DNA of 64,000 bases, from NCBI RefSeq assembly GCF_900230225.1, contig NZ_OCNH01000008.1:1-64000 (forward strand), given 5' to 3'. This stretch comes from Spirosoma fluviale. GTDB taxonomy: Bacteria > Bacteroidota > Bacteroidia > Cytophagales > Spirosomataceae. Below, in pieces: positions 26,454 through 34,406 of this stretch (position 1 is its first letter; each line of letters starts with the position of its first letter). Position numbers and translations under genes: made by a program. The notes beneath the pieces were generated by a model that was not told the origin of the DNA, made no database searches, and saw nothing but the letters and a program-made list of their open reading frames with translations.

Positions 26454-27629
26454 ATGAATGAAGTCGTCATTATTTCTGCTGTTCGAACACCAATTGGTAG
26501 CTTCGGGGGCGTCCTGTCAACCTTAACCGCCGTAGACTTAGGTGCTGCGGCTATTCGGGGGGCGTTGAGCCGGGCGGGTATTCAGCCAGAATTGGTACAG
26601 GAAGTATACATGGGAAATGTCGTATCAGCCAATGTTGGCCAGGCCCCTGCCAAACAGGCTGCTTTAAAAGCGGGTCTCCCTCCTACCGTTCCCTGTACTA
26701 CCATCAATAAAGTATGCGCGTCCGGTACGAAAGCAATTATGCTGGCCGCTCAGGTCATTCAGCTTGGGCAAGCCGATGTCGTCGTGGCCGGTGGTATGGA
26801 GAGTATGTCCAATACGCCCTATTACGTTCCCAAAGCTCGTTTTGGGTATAAATATGGGAATGCTGAATTGGTGGATGGACTCGCACGTGATGGCCTGGTC
26901 GATGCGTATGACCAATGTGCTATGGGCGTCTTTGCCGATCAAACGGCCAGTACCTATGGAATCAGCCGGGAAGAGCAGGATGCCTTTACGGTACAATCGT
27001 ACCGCCGTTCGGAGTCCAGCACCCAAAGCGGGCGTTTTTCCGGGGAGATCGTTCCCGTGGAGGTCAGCAGCCGAAAAGGGACCGTTAGCGTGAGCGAAGA
27101 CGAAGAGTACAAAAACGTTATTTACGATAAAATCCCCACGCTAAAAGCAGCTTTCACGCCTAATGGCACGGTTACACCCGCCAGCTCGTCTCCCATCAGC
27201 GATGGGGCTTCCGCACTGGTGATCATGAGTCGCCGGAAAGCTGATGAATTAGGCCTGACACCCCTTGCCCGGATTGTAGCCTATGCCGATGCCGAGCAGG
27301 AACCCCAGTGGTTCACCACCGCTCCTACCAAAGCGGTGCCTCTGGCTATTGAGCGAGCCGGCCTGACAACAAGCGACATTGATTATTTTGAGATCAATGA
27401 AGCGTTTGCCGTTGTTCCCCTGACCTTTAGTAAAGTACTTGAAGTGCCTCAGGAGAAGTTAAATGTCTTTGGCGGTGCCGTATCAATCGGGCATCCGCTG
27501 GGCGCATCCGGGGCTCGCATCGTCACCACGCTTACCAACGTTTTACAACAGAACGGCGGGCGCTATGGGGCGGTCGGTATTTGCAACGGAGGAGGTGGCG
27601 CATCGGCCATTGTTATTGAAAAATTGTAA
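26454..27629 (+). CDS. acetyl-CoA C-acetyltransferase (thiolase)
   Basis: A 391-residue thiolase of normal length. It has the acyl-accepting Cys88 in NKVCASGTKAIML, His347 in SIGHPLGASGARI and Cys377 in GICNGGGGASAIV, which is the full catalytic set. NEAFAVVPLTF is the conserved NEAF block. It condenses two acetyl-CoA to acetoacetyl-CoA, or cleaves the product in fatty-acid and ketone-body breakdown. It follows the TPR gene after 27 nt in the same direction, but a functional link to it is not evident. Substrate chain length cannot be decided; the short-chain (AtoB/PhaA) group fits best. Confidence 0.93.
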   Translation: MNEVVIISAVRTPIGSFGGVLSTLTAVDLGAAAIRGALSRAGIQPELVQEVYMGNVVSANVGQAPAKQAALKAGLPPTVPCTTINKVCASGTKAIMLAAQVIQLGQADVVVAGGMESMSNTPYYVPKARFGYKYGNAELVDGLARDGLVDAYDQCAMGVFADQTASTYGISREEQDAFTVQSYRRSESSTQSGRFSGEIVPVEVSSRKGTVSVSEDEEYKNVIYDKIPTLKAAFTPNGTVTPASSSPISDGASALVIMSRRKADELGLTPLARIVAYADAEQEPQWFTTAPTKAVPLAIERAGLTTSDIDYFEINEAFAVVPLTFSKVLEVPQEKLNVFGGAVSIGHPLGASGARIVTTLTNVLQQNGGRYGAVGICNGGGGASAIVIEKL

Positions 27630-27687
27630 CGATAGCGCAGGGCCGGGCCACGTTGGTTTCAGCCTTGCGCCATCAATCCTAAAATAA

Positions 27688-28629
27688 ATGAACGCTATTC
27701 AGGAAACCAACTTCCAATTCCCCGGCCAAACGGCCTTTTATCGCGGTAAAGTCCGGGATGTGTATTCTTTCCCCGACAAATTGGTCATGATCGCATCAGA
27801 CCGGATTTCGGCTTTCGATGTAGTTTTGCCCCGGCCAATACCGTTTAAAGGACAAGTCCTGAATCAAACAGCGTCTTACTTTCTGAAGGCTACCGCCGAT
27901 ATTGTTCCGAACTGGTTGCTTACTGTGCCGGACCCGAACGTGAGTATCGGCCTTAAATGCGAGCCTTATGCTGTTGAGATGGTGGTACGAGGTTATCTGG
28001 CTGGTCATGCCTGGCGGCAATATCGGGATGGGCACCGGATTCTTTGCGGGGTTCCCCTTCCGGATGGCCTTCGCGAAAACGACCGCCTTCCAACGCCTAT
28101 CATCACCCCCTCTACCAAAGCACACGAAGGGCACGACGAGGACATTAGCCGGGAAGAAATTTTGAGCCGGGACATCGTTTCGCAGGACGACTATGTACAA
28201 CTCGAACAGTATGCCCTGGCCCTCTTTGCGCGTGGTACCGAGATGGCAGCCCAACAGGGGCTTATTCTGGTCGATACCAAGTATGAGTTCGGCAATCTGG
28301 ACGGCAAAGTATACCTGATCGATGAAGTGCACACCCCTGACTCGTCGCGCTATTTCTACGCCGATACGTATCAGGCCAATCAGGAAGCCGAACAGCCACA
28401 AAAACAATTGTCGAAGGAATTCGTTAGAGAATGGCTAATTGCGAATGGGTTTCAGGGAAAAACTGGACAAACAATTCCGACTATGTCTGACGAATGGGTG
28501 AATCAGATCACGACCCGCTATATCGAACTCTTCGAGAAAGTGACCGGGCAATCGTTTCAACCCGCCGAGGCAACCGACCCGGTTGCCCGAATTGAAACAA
28601 ACATTTTACGCGCAATTACAGTAGAGTGA
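27688..28629 (+). CDS. purC: phosphoribosylaminoimidazole-succinocarboxamide synthase
   Basis: A 313-residue SAICAR synthase. It opens with FYRGKVRDVYSFPDKLVMIASDRISAFDVVLPRPIPFKGQVL, the conserved ATP-grasp-like N-terminal block; KCEPYAVEMVVRGYLAGHAWRQY and EILVDTKYEFG-like LILVDTKYEFGNLDGKVYLIDEVHTPDSSRYF complete the signature. It makes SAICAR from CAIR, aspartate and ATP in purine synthesis. The length is that of the longer (yeast-like) form common in Bacteroidota. It stands 58 nt after the thiolase gene; the gap holds an imperfect GC-rich inverted repeat. No other pur genes are near. Confidence 0.95.
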   Translation: MNAIQETNFQFPGQTAFYRGKVRDVYSFPDKLVMIASDRISAFDVVLPRPIPFKGQVLNQTASYFLKATADIVPNWLLTVPDPNVSIGLKCEPYAVEMVVRGYLAGHAWRQYRDGHRILCGVPLPDGLRENDRLPTPIITPSTKAHEGHDEDISREEILSRDIVSQDDYVQLEQYALALFARGTEMAAQQGLILVDTKYEFGNLDGKVYLIDEVHTPDSSRYFYADTYQANQEAEQPQKQLSKEFVREWLIANGFQGKTGQTIPTMSDEWVNQITTRYIELFEKVTGQSFQPAEATDPVARIETNILRAITVE

Positions 28630-28716
28630 GTGACTCCTTGACTGATACATTACCCGCATGAAGGCATAGCTGCTTTATGCCAATCTGTTCAGCCAATCTC
28701 TCAAAATTGAACATAC

Positions 28717-29133
28717 ATGAATTACACAATCGAAAAAAACGAACAGTATGCCCTGATCCGATTAGCTGAAAGTCAGTTTGGGGAAGAAGTGTCCGGTACG
28801 TTTGAAACACTGAGCCGCAGCCTCTTTCGGGAAGGGTACAGCAATATTATCATCGACGTAGAACCAGTACAATCCGTCGACCAATCCGGGTTAATGACGA
28901 TTCGAAAGATAAACCGCCAGTGCATCAATGAAGTTGGCTTGTTGATTTTGGTTACAAAGAATGACGACCTGATCAATGTTCTGGACGGAGCAAATATCAG
29001 TGACCTTACCATTCTCCCAACCGTGGAAGAAGCGATCGATGCGGTCTTTATGAATGAACTGGAAAACGACTTTCGAAGCGAAGAGGACGATGAGTACGAC
29101 ATCGGGGGAAGCGTCGGCAATGCTGATGCCTAA
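28717..29133 (+). CDS. STAS-domain protein (anti-sigma-factor-antagonist type)
   Basis: A 138-residue single-domain protein. The fold pattern is that of STAS proteins: ALIRLAESQFGEEVSGTFETLSRSLFREGYSNIIIDVEPVQSVDQSGLMTIRKINR, with the phosphorylatable Ser in VDQSGL where SpoIIAA has DSSG. A short acidic tail (SEEDDEYDIG) ends the chain. No partner kinase or sigma factor is encoded nearby. Its 3' end overlaps the start of rnz, a neighbourhood known in other Cytophagales, so the two are translated together. What it controls is unknown. Confidence 0.8.
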   Translation: MNYTIEKNEQYALIRLAESQFGEEVSGTFETLSRSLFREGYSNIIIDVEPVQSVDQSGLMTIRKINRQCINEVGLLILVTKNDDLINVLDGANISDLTILPTVEEAIDAVFMNELENDFRSEEDDEYDIGGSVGNADA

Positions 29134-30088
29134 CGCAAAACTAAATCAGGACACGGAGCCTAACCGACTGGCAAACTCGCCGTTTTCCCTCACTATTTTG
29201 GGGGCCGGTTCGGCTACGCCTACCCTTAAACTCCATCAAACGGCACAGTTGCTGACCATTGGCAGCGATCATGTGCTCATTGATTGTGGAGAAGGGACGC
29301 AATTACGTCTGATTGAACAGCGCATTCGACCAGGCCGGTTGCGCTATATTTTTATCAGCCATCTTCACGGGGATCACTATTTCGGGCTACCTCCGCTGCT
29401 ATCGAGCCTAAACTTAGGCGGACGAACGGAAGATTTATTTCTGTTCGGGCCGCGTGGTCTGGATGAGGTGTTGACCACTATTTTTCGCGTTTCTGATTCC
29501 AGACTGGGTTTCCGGCTGCATTTTCAGGTTGTTGAACCGGGTACCCCTACGCTCCTGCTCGATCATCCGCTGATGACGGTGGAATCGATCCCGCTTCAAC
29601 ATCGGATCGACTGCTCGGGCTACCTCTTTCGGGAGAAACCCCACAAACCACACCTTTTGCGGGAAAAACTCCCGGACGATGTTCCCGTGCATTACCTGAA
29701 GCAGTTGAAAAACGGCGAGGATATTCTTGGCCCTACTGGCGAAATTCTCTTCGCCAGTGCCGAGTACACTGAGCCCGGCCCACCGGCCCGCTCCTATGCG
29801 TATTGCTCCGACACCAGATATGTCGAGGAATTGGTGCCTCAGCTCCAGGGTGTCAATCTACTGTATCACGAGGCAACCTTTATGGAGGATAATGCCCAGC
29901 GGGCAACCGAAGTGTACCACTCGACGGCTAAGCAAGCGGCCACTATTGCCGCCAAGGCCGGGGCGGAACGATTGTTGATCGGTCATTTTTCGTCGCGTTA
30001 CAAACAGTTCGACTTGTTTCTGGAAGAAGCCAGGTCTGTTTTTCCGGAAACGTATTTAGCCATTGAAGGGCAAACGACCTCTATTTAA
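29120..30088 (+). CDS. rnz: ribonuclease Z
   Basis: A 322-residue tRNA 3'-processing endonuclease of the metallo-beta-lactamase fold. The chosen ATG at 29120 follows a purine-rich GGGGGAAG and gives a 14-nt overlap with the STAS gene; an ATG at 29054 is in frame but would overlap by 80 nt. Motifs are LTILGAGSATPT, FISHLHGDHYFGLPPLL (HxHGDH zinc site), PLQHRIDCSGYLF, YCSDTRY (Asp) and LLIGHFSSRY (His). It cuts tRNA precursors after the discriminator base, needed here since the tRNA genes lack CCA. It acts as a homodimer in the cytoplasm. Confidence 0.93.
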   Translation: MLMPNAKLNQDTEPNRLANSPFSLTILGAGSATPTLKLHQTAQLLTIGSDHVLIDCGEGTQLRLIEQRIRPGRLRYIFISHLHGDHYFGLPPLLSSLNLGGRTEDLFLFGPRGLDEVLTTIFRVSDSRLGFRLHFQVVEPGTPTLLLDHPLMTVESIPLQHRIDCSGYLFREKPHKPHLLREKLPDDVPVHYLKQLKNGEDILGPTGEILFASAEYTEPGPPARSYAYCSDTRYVEELVPQLQGVNLLYHEATFMEDNAQRATEVYHSTAKQAATIAAKAGAERLLIGHFSSRYKQFDLFLEEARSVFPETYLAIEGQTTSI

Positions 30089-30190
30089 TGAAGTTGAGCG
30101 GTAAAGTAGCCTTTCTGTATAGGAGTATAGGAGTAGACTTATAGAATGGTTTCTTTCTATCTTTAAGACCCAAACCTTACCAATTTATTC

Positions 30191-31018
30191 ATGCTGGCTT
30201 TTCGCCTGGGATTTTTAGACATTGGCTGGCTCGATCTGCTCGACATTGGCCTGGTGACCCTACTTATTTATCAGATTTACAACTTGGTTCGGGGAAGCGT
30301 AGCTAGCCGGGTGTTTGTTGGCTATTTGCTGGTTTATCTGGCCTACCTTGTAGTGAAGGCACTGGCCCTCAACCTAATGACTACTATTCTTGAGTACTTC
30401 ATTAGTGTTGGCGCGTTGGCATTGATCATCATCTTTCAACACGAAATACGGCGGTTTCTGTTGCTCATTGGCAAATCGACAAACCTGACGAATAATCGCT
30501 GGCTTCGGCGCTGGCTACTCCGCGATTTTGAATCTACCGATAGCCAGATGCCGCTAAAACCAATTCTTGATGCCTGTAAAGCACTGGGGACTGAGTTTTC
30601 CGGTGGGTTGTTAGTGCTTCAGCGGAATGATGATCTGGAAAAATTTGCTCAGTCGGGCGAGATAATCGACGCCGACTTATCAAAGCCTTTGTTACTGGCT
30701 ATTTTTAGTCAATACAGTCCTTTACACGATGGCGCTGTGATCATTAGTGGCGGGCGAATTCGTGCCGCCCGCTGCATTTTGCCCGTTTCGGACGATGATG
30801 AGCTACCTTCTTCCCTGGGTTTTCGCCATAGAGCCGCCCTGGGCATGAGTGATGCAACGGATGCGGCAGTCATTGCCGTTTCGGAAGAGAGTGGTCGTAT
30901 TTCGCTGGCACTGAACGGGCAATTGTTCACTAATTTGAGTCAGCTGGAGTTAGAAGCCCGTCTTGAACAATATCTGAATGAACCAAACGGCCACCAGGTA
31001 CGATCAAAAAACCTATAG
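30191..31018 (+). CDS. cdaA: diadenylate cyclase (c-di-AMP synthase)
   Basis: A 275-residue membrane-bound DAC protein. Three N-terminal spans (LDLLDIGLVTLLIYQIYNLV; VFVGYLLVYLAYLVVKALAL; ISVGALALIIIFQ) precede the DAC domain. The catalytic blocks are HDGAVIISGGRI (His179-Asp180-Gly181-Ala182) and FRHRAALG (Arg212-His213-Arg214). It joins two ATP into c-di-AMP, a signal for osmotic and cell-wall balance. The usual regulator gene ybbR/cdaR is not beside it, and glmM is absent too, so it stands alone. A strong hairpin terminator follows at 31057. Confidence 0.94.
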   Translation: MLAFRLGFLDIGWLDLLDIGLVTLLIYQIYNLVRGSVASRVFVGYLLVYLAYLVVKALALNLMTTILEYFISVGALALIIIFQHEIRRFLLLIGKSTNLTNNRWLRRWLLRDFESTDSQMPLKPILDACKALGTEFSGGLLVLQRNDDLEKFAQSGEIIDADLSKPLLLAIFSQYSPLHDGAVIISGGRIRAARCILPVSDDDELPSSLGFRHRAALGMSDATDAAVIAVSEESGRISLALNGQLFTNLSQLELEARLEQYLNEPNGHQVRSKNL

Positions 31019-31056
31019 CAATTTATCGTTTGTCAGCCAGACAGTTAAAAAAATAA

Positions 31057-31087
31057 CAGGCCTGCCGTGTAGAATACGGCAGGCCTG
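31057..31087. terminator. hairpin terminator between cdaA and the DUF4332 gene
   Basis: CAGGCCTGCCGT (31057-31068) and ACGGCAGGCCTG (31076-31087) form a perfect 12-bp stem with a 7-nt loop. On the plus strand CTTTGGTT follows; on the minus strand the left side reads TTATTTTTTTAA. It lies between the convergent ends of cdaA and the DUF4332 gene and probably works in both directions. Confidence 0.8.
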
Positions 31088-31170
31088 CTTTGGTTATTGC
31101 TATTTGTAAAATAGTCCGACCTCAGCGTTATTTACTTATTAACAAATACCTATTAACCACTAACTAACAA

Positions 31171-31578
31171 CTAATAGTCAAGCATCCTGGGCAATGCTTT
31201 TGCCTGCTCCACAAAGTCGCCGATTTGCTCAACGGATGGTGGCCGTTGGGTAAACTGCCGAACACTATTTATCTGAATCAATTTAGCGTGTAAACTTTGA
31301 GGAGCCCGCTGAGCCAATTCTTTTACGGTATCCACACCAGCTTCCTCCATTAAATCGCTGTAAACACGTCCTATTCCTTTGATCCGGGCTAAATCGGCCC
31401 GGTTAGCTAACTCCAGAATGGTGTTTGCATCGACTCCGCTGGCTGAGGCAAGCGCTTTTCGATCTGATGGTGATTTTGTGGCTTCGAGCAGTGAGTCACT
31501 GTCACTGATGCCTTGCCCTTTTAAGGCATTGAGTACGGCGTCTGTAATGCCGCGTAGTTCTCCTAACGTTAGGCTCAT
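31171..31578 (-). CDS. DUF4332-type helix-hairpin-helix protein
   Basis: A 135-residue protein with two similar helical halves that each hold an HhH-like turn (LKGQGISDSDSLLEATKSPSDRKALASASGVDANTILELANRADLARIKGIGRVYSDLMEEAGVDTVKELAQRAP). The block IKGIGRVYSDLMEEAGVDTVKELA is typical of the DUF4332 family, whose members resemble DNA-polymerase-beta-like HhH domains. No signal or span is seen. DNA binding is possible but not shown. It is convergent with cdaA and lies 63 nt downstream of a 58-codon gene in the same direction. Confidence 0.78.
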   Translation of the reverse strand: MSLTLGELRGITDAVLNALKGQGISDSDSLLEATKSPSDRKALASASGVDANTILELANRADLARIKGIGRVYSDLMEEAGVDTVKELAQRAPQSLHAKLIQINSVRQFTQRPPSVEQIGDFVEQAKALPRMLDY

Positions 31579-31641
31579 GAATAATAAAGTTGAGTGTACA
31601 ACGCAAAATTCGGCCTGACCTTCAAGCCGTATACTACTTTT

Positions 31642-31818
31642 TTAACGAACAAGGTACTTTCTTCGGGTATCATTCAAAAGAAATTTCTTTTGTGCGGTAA
31701 AGCTTTCCGGGTGCATAAACCCAAACTCCCGCTGCCATTCCTGAAAACGAACAGGCTCAACTCGCTGAAACTGTTCGACATCGATCTTCTTTTGTAATAA
31801 ATACGTTTCAAAGTCCAT
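31642..31818 (-). CDS. small conserved-looking protein, 58 residues
   Basis: An ATG at 31818 opens a 58-codon frame that ends at TAA 31644-31642. The product begins MDFETYLLQKKIDVEQFQRV, continues with a Trp-containing helix (FQEWQREFGFMHPES) and ends FLLNDTRRKYLVR. Composition is that of a real, charged, mostly helical protein, and codon use resembles nearby genes. The opposite-strand frame over the same bases is longer but has an unlikely composition. The pattern (YLLQKKID, W, F, HPESFTAQKKFLLN) recalls a small protein of unknown function that I believe is widespread in Cytophagales. It lies 63 nt upstream of the DUF4332 gene and may share its transcript. Confidence 0.7.
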   Translation of the reverse strand: MDFETYLLQKKIDVEQFQRVEPVRFQEWQREFGFMHPESFTAQKKFLLNDTRRKYLVR

Positions 31819-32084
31819 GTTTATTTAATACTACTAAAATGTCAATTTAGTTTCTATCAGTTCAGCCGCTTTTCCCCGCGTTGTCAGCCAACGTCTGCTC
31901 CATCCAAACCAAACGCTAACGAACTGGCGGAAAACCATGGCTCACTCAGACGAAAACATACGCTGGAATAAATCGTGAAGCCTGCCGCCATCACAACCTA
32001 TCAACTCTTACGGATGAACAGGCAATTTGTCATACGTTCCAATAACGCTTTGCAGCCAGGGCAGGAGACGCTACCCGATTCAAC

Positions 32085-32340
32085 GCTTACTCCAATACGG
32101 TTGTAAATGTAGCCAAAAAACTCAGCCCTTCGGTTGTGTAGATCAAGGTTACCCAAAGCCCGACCCAGTCAATACCCACCTAAAAGCCATTCGCTTTGTC
32201 GGCTCCAAGCACTTACAGGTTGGTCAGAGCGCCACTACCGTTGGGAATCCTTATGGATAGATGTAGCTCTTAACTCCGGTAATTCGGGCAGTCCTCTGGT
32301 CAACTCACAGGACAACAATAACGATTTTTGTTACCCCTGA
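32085..32340 (+). pseudogene. remnant of an HtrA/DegP-type serine protease
   Basis: Three pieces in different frames match consecutive HtrA blocks. From 32085 a frame reads AYSNTVVNVAKKLSPSVV, as in the start of the protease domain, then hits TAG at 32139 and continues IKV. From 32186 another frame reads KHLQVGQSATTVGNPYG, the segment before the L2 region, and stops at TAG 32258. From about 32259 a third frame reads DVALNSGNSGSPLVNSQ, the catalytic serine block (normally GNSGGP). About 80 residues with the catalytic His and Asp, and about 30 residues before the Ser block, are missing. It is not functional. The sequence from 31819 to 32084 and from 32341 to 32511 shows nothing else I can name. 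Confidence 0.78.
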
Positions 32341-32511
32341 CGAGTTAAGAAAGTAGTGTAATATAGTAACAAAAGCAACGTAAAGGCGTTTGTGTAACTA
32401 GCTGTAAAGATAGGGTCTGGAGCGACTCACGGATGCCGATTCTATGGTCTCTTTAGCTCGTTTGTCTATCAGCGAAGAAAATACATGTTTTACCATTTAC
32501 ACAACAATTTT

Positions 32512-33105
32512 ATGAAACGCATTCTTTTCGTCTTACTAACGGTTTGTTCACTCTCGGCCACGGCACAGGAGTATAAACCGTTTAAAGTCAATGTTTCACT
32601 GGGGTATGCCAAAGCGCTGGGTGAAGGCTTGTCGGGCGGATTTTTGTTCAGCGTAGAACCCAAATACGGTCTGAGTGACAATTTCGATTTAGGGGTACGG
32701 CTGGAAACGGCGTTCATTGCTCGTGGCGTTACAGTCACGAACGGCAATACCTACACGGGCAATGCGGGTTCATTTGGCTCTGGCTTGTTAACGGGTACTT
32801 ACCTGATTGGTAATGGAAAGATCCGGCCCTTTGTTGGTCTGGGAGCGGGGATTTATTCGATTGGTTCCTCGGAAACATTCACCGTAACAGAAGGCCAAAA
32901 CCCGCCCGAAAATGTGGCGTTTACTTCCGACACCAAATTTGGCGGAATGATTAGAGCCGGTATCAAAACCGGGCATTTCGTTGCGGGTGTTGAATACAAC
33001 GCTGTACCCACAACAGCACTTAAGCTGTCGAACACGACGATCGACAGTAAAAACGCGTATTTAGGCATTAAAGTCGGATTCGACATCGGTGGCGGCCGAT
33101 TATAG
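32512..33105 (+). CDS. outer-membrane beta-barrel protein
   Basis: A 197-residue exported protein from the ATG at 32512 (MKRILFVLLTVCSLSATAQE, a good signal peptide); an ATG 27 nt earlier would put nine extra residues before it. The mature chain has alternating amphipathic strands: FKVNVSLGYAKALGEGLSGGFLFSVEPKYGLSDNFDLGVRLETAF, IRPFVGLGAGIYSIG, FGGMIRAGIKTGHFVAGVEYNAVP and NAYLGIKVGFDIGGGRL at the end. This fits the small eight-stranded barrel family common in Bacteroidota. It converges on the DUF2279 gene with a strong hairpin between. Its role is unknown. Confidence 0.78.
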   Translation: MKRILFVLLTVCSLSATAQEYKPFKVNVSLGYAKALGEGLSGGFLFSVEPKYGLSDNFDLGVRLETAFIARGVTVTNGNTYTGNAGSFGSGLLTGTYLIGNGKIRPFVGLGAGIYSIGSSETFTVTEGQNPPENVAFTSDTKFGGMIRAGIKTGHFVAGVEYNAVPTTALKLSNTTIDSKNAYLGIKVGFDIGGGRL

Positions 33106-33126
33106 TACGAACTTGTTCTAAAGCAA

Positions 33127-33177
33127 CGAGCCCCAAATTGCACAGAAGTTTACATTCTCGGTGCAATTTGGGGCTCG
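33127..33177. terminator. bidirectional hairpin between convergent genes
   Basis: CGAGCCCCAAATTGCAC (33127-33143) and GTGCAATTTGGGGCTCG (33161-33177) form a perfect 17-bp stem with a 17-nt loop. It sits in the 89-nt gap between the convergent beta-barrel and DUF2279 genes, so it can end both transcripts. There is no long T-run on either side. Confidence 0.72.
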
Positions 33178-33194
33178 CCGATTTGAAAACTACG

Positions 33195-34139
33195 TTATTC
33201 TTTCGGTAAAATTAATGGATGAAACCGAAGCCCGTTAACGCGGTTGAACTCCAATGATGGAGCCGGTATTTTAAAAAACTGAGCCGTACCAATGAAGCGT
33301 TGCAGGGCGGGAGAAAAGGTACCAACCCGCGAAAAGTCAGCATCGGGCGAAATGAAAAACTGACGATACCGTTCAAATTTGACCATTTTTCCGTCTTTGT
33401 CAACAATTGGCGGGTTCTCGTGCCCTCCAATCATACCACTGCCACTGTACCCAACGTCCAGATTTAGCCAGCGCGGAAAAGCAGGTCCCACCGGCAAAAC
33501 CGAAGCTAAATTGACCGATAGCCAGTATTGTTGTCCGTTGTAATCTTTCAGCATTTGAACGCCCGTCGTTTTACCCAGCACATTAGGTCTGAACGGCGGG
33601 AAGATCGTTTTTCGAAAGCCATATTTCATACTCAGAACCTGCTGCCCGGCACCGTACTGCTGCCCCACAAACAAAGCCGTTCCCGCCACATTGGCCAGCA
33701 TATCCCCTTTCGAAAACCCCCAGCCTTCCGAATGTCCATCGTATACTTCGAGGGTTGTCTGGAACAGCAGAGCCAGTAAACCGCCGGTCAGAATGCTGGC
33801 CCGCTCATTGACACCACTCCAGCGCATCAGCTCGTACCCGCCCCTGCTCATACAATAAGCCGTAGCACTATGCCCGACTTTATCCATCTGGAGCCACTCG
33901 GCATTGTCATTAAACGAGTGAAAAGGGACTTTCTTCTTGTACCATTGTTTGCGTAGCATGAGCAACGTGATGGTGTAAAAAGCCGCCGTACCAACCAGCA
34001 CGCCAATAAAACGTCCCTGGTTTATTCCCGTTGGCTCAGGCATGGCCATTGGTATTGGTGCAGGTTGCGCCCGCACAGACTGGCTGAGCAGTAGCCAGCA
34101 AAGGCAAACCAGAACAACAGCCCGAATTCGATAAATCAT
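33195..34139 (-). CDS. DUF2279 (YfiM-like) family protein
   Basis: A 314-residue exported protein with signal MIYRIRAVVLVCLCWLLLSQSVRAQ. A hydrophobic stretch follows (GRFIGVLVGTAAFYTITLLML). The family core is MDKVGHSATAYCMSRGGYELMRWSGV and later LALLFQTTLEVYDGHSEGWGFSKGDMLANVAGTALFVGQQ, with conserved DK.GH, E..DG and D...N residues that recall an acid-phosphatase-like or VanZ-like membrane pocket. The C-terminal third is soluble. Members are envelope proteins of unknown function. It converges with a beta-barrel gene and is followed by its hairpin. Confidence 0.75.
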   Translation of the reverse strand: MIYRIRAVVLVCLCWLLLSQSVRAQPAPIPMAMPEPTGINQGRFIGVLVGTAAFYTITLLMLRKQWYKKKVPFHSFNDNAEWLQMDKVGHSATAYCMSRGGYELMRWSGVNERASILTGGLLALLFQTTLEVYDGHSEGWGFSKGDMLANVAGTALFVGQQYGAGQQVLSMKYGFRKTIFPPFRPNVLGKTTGVQMLKDYNGQQYWLSVNLASVLPVGPAFPRWLNLDVGYSGSGMIGGHENPPIVDKDGKMVKFERYRQFFISPDADFSRVGTFSPALQRFIGTAQFFKIPAPSLEFNRVNGLRFHPLILPKE

Positions 34140-34406
34140 GGGCTAAAAATATCTAAAAATAAAGCAATGTAGCTGTCACGATCAGGCAGAAAAGCTCATT
34201 TGTATAATGTGATGGAATAGAATAATTATTCTGAGGTACGATAAAAAAGAAGACCATCCATCGGCAACCGTTTACTTACTATTGCTTAAAGTTAACCGAC
34301 CCAACGATAAGAAAAACAAACAAAAGGTAGGTTAGTACATTATTCCGGAACATCCGACGCACCAATTTTGTAGCTATATAGGAATACATACCTGCCTATC
34401 TAAATC

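Noticed and set aside
31594..31797. A 67-codon plus-strand frame opposite the 58-codon gene
   Set aside because: Chance-like composition; the minus-strand frame has the more natural protein and gene context.
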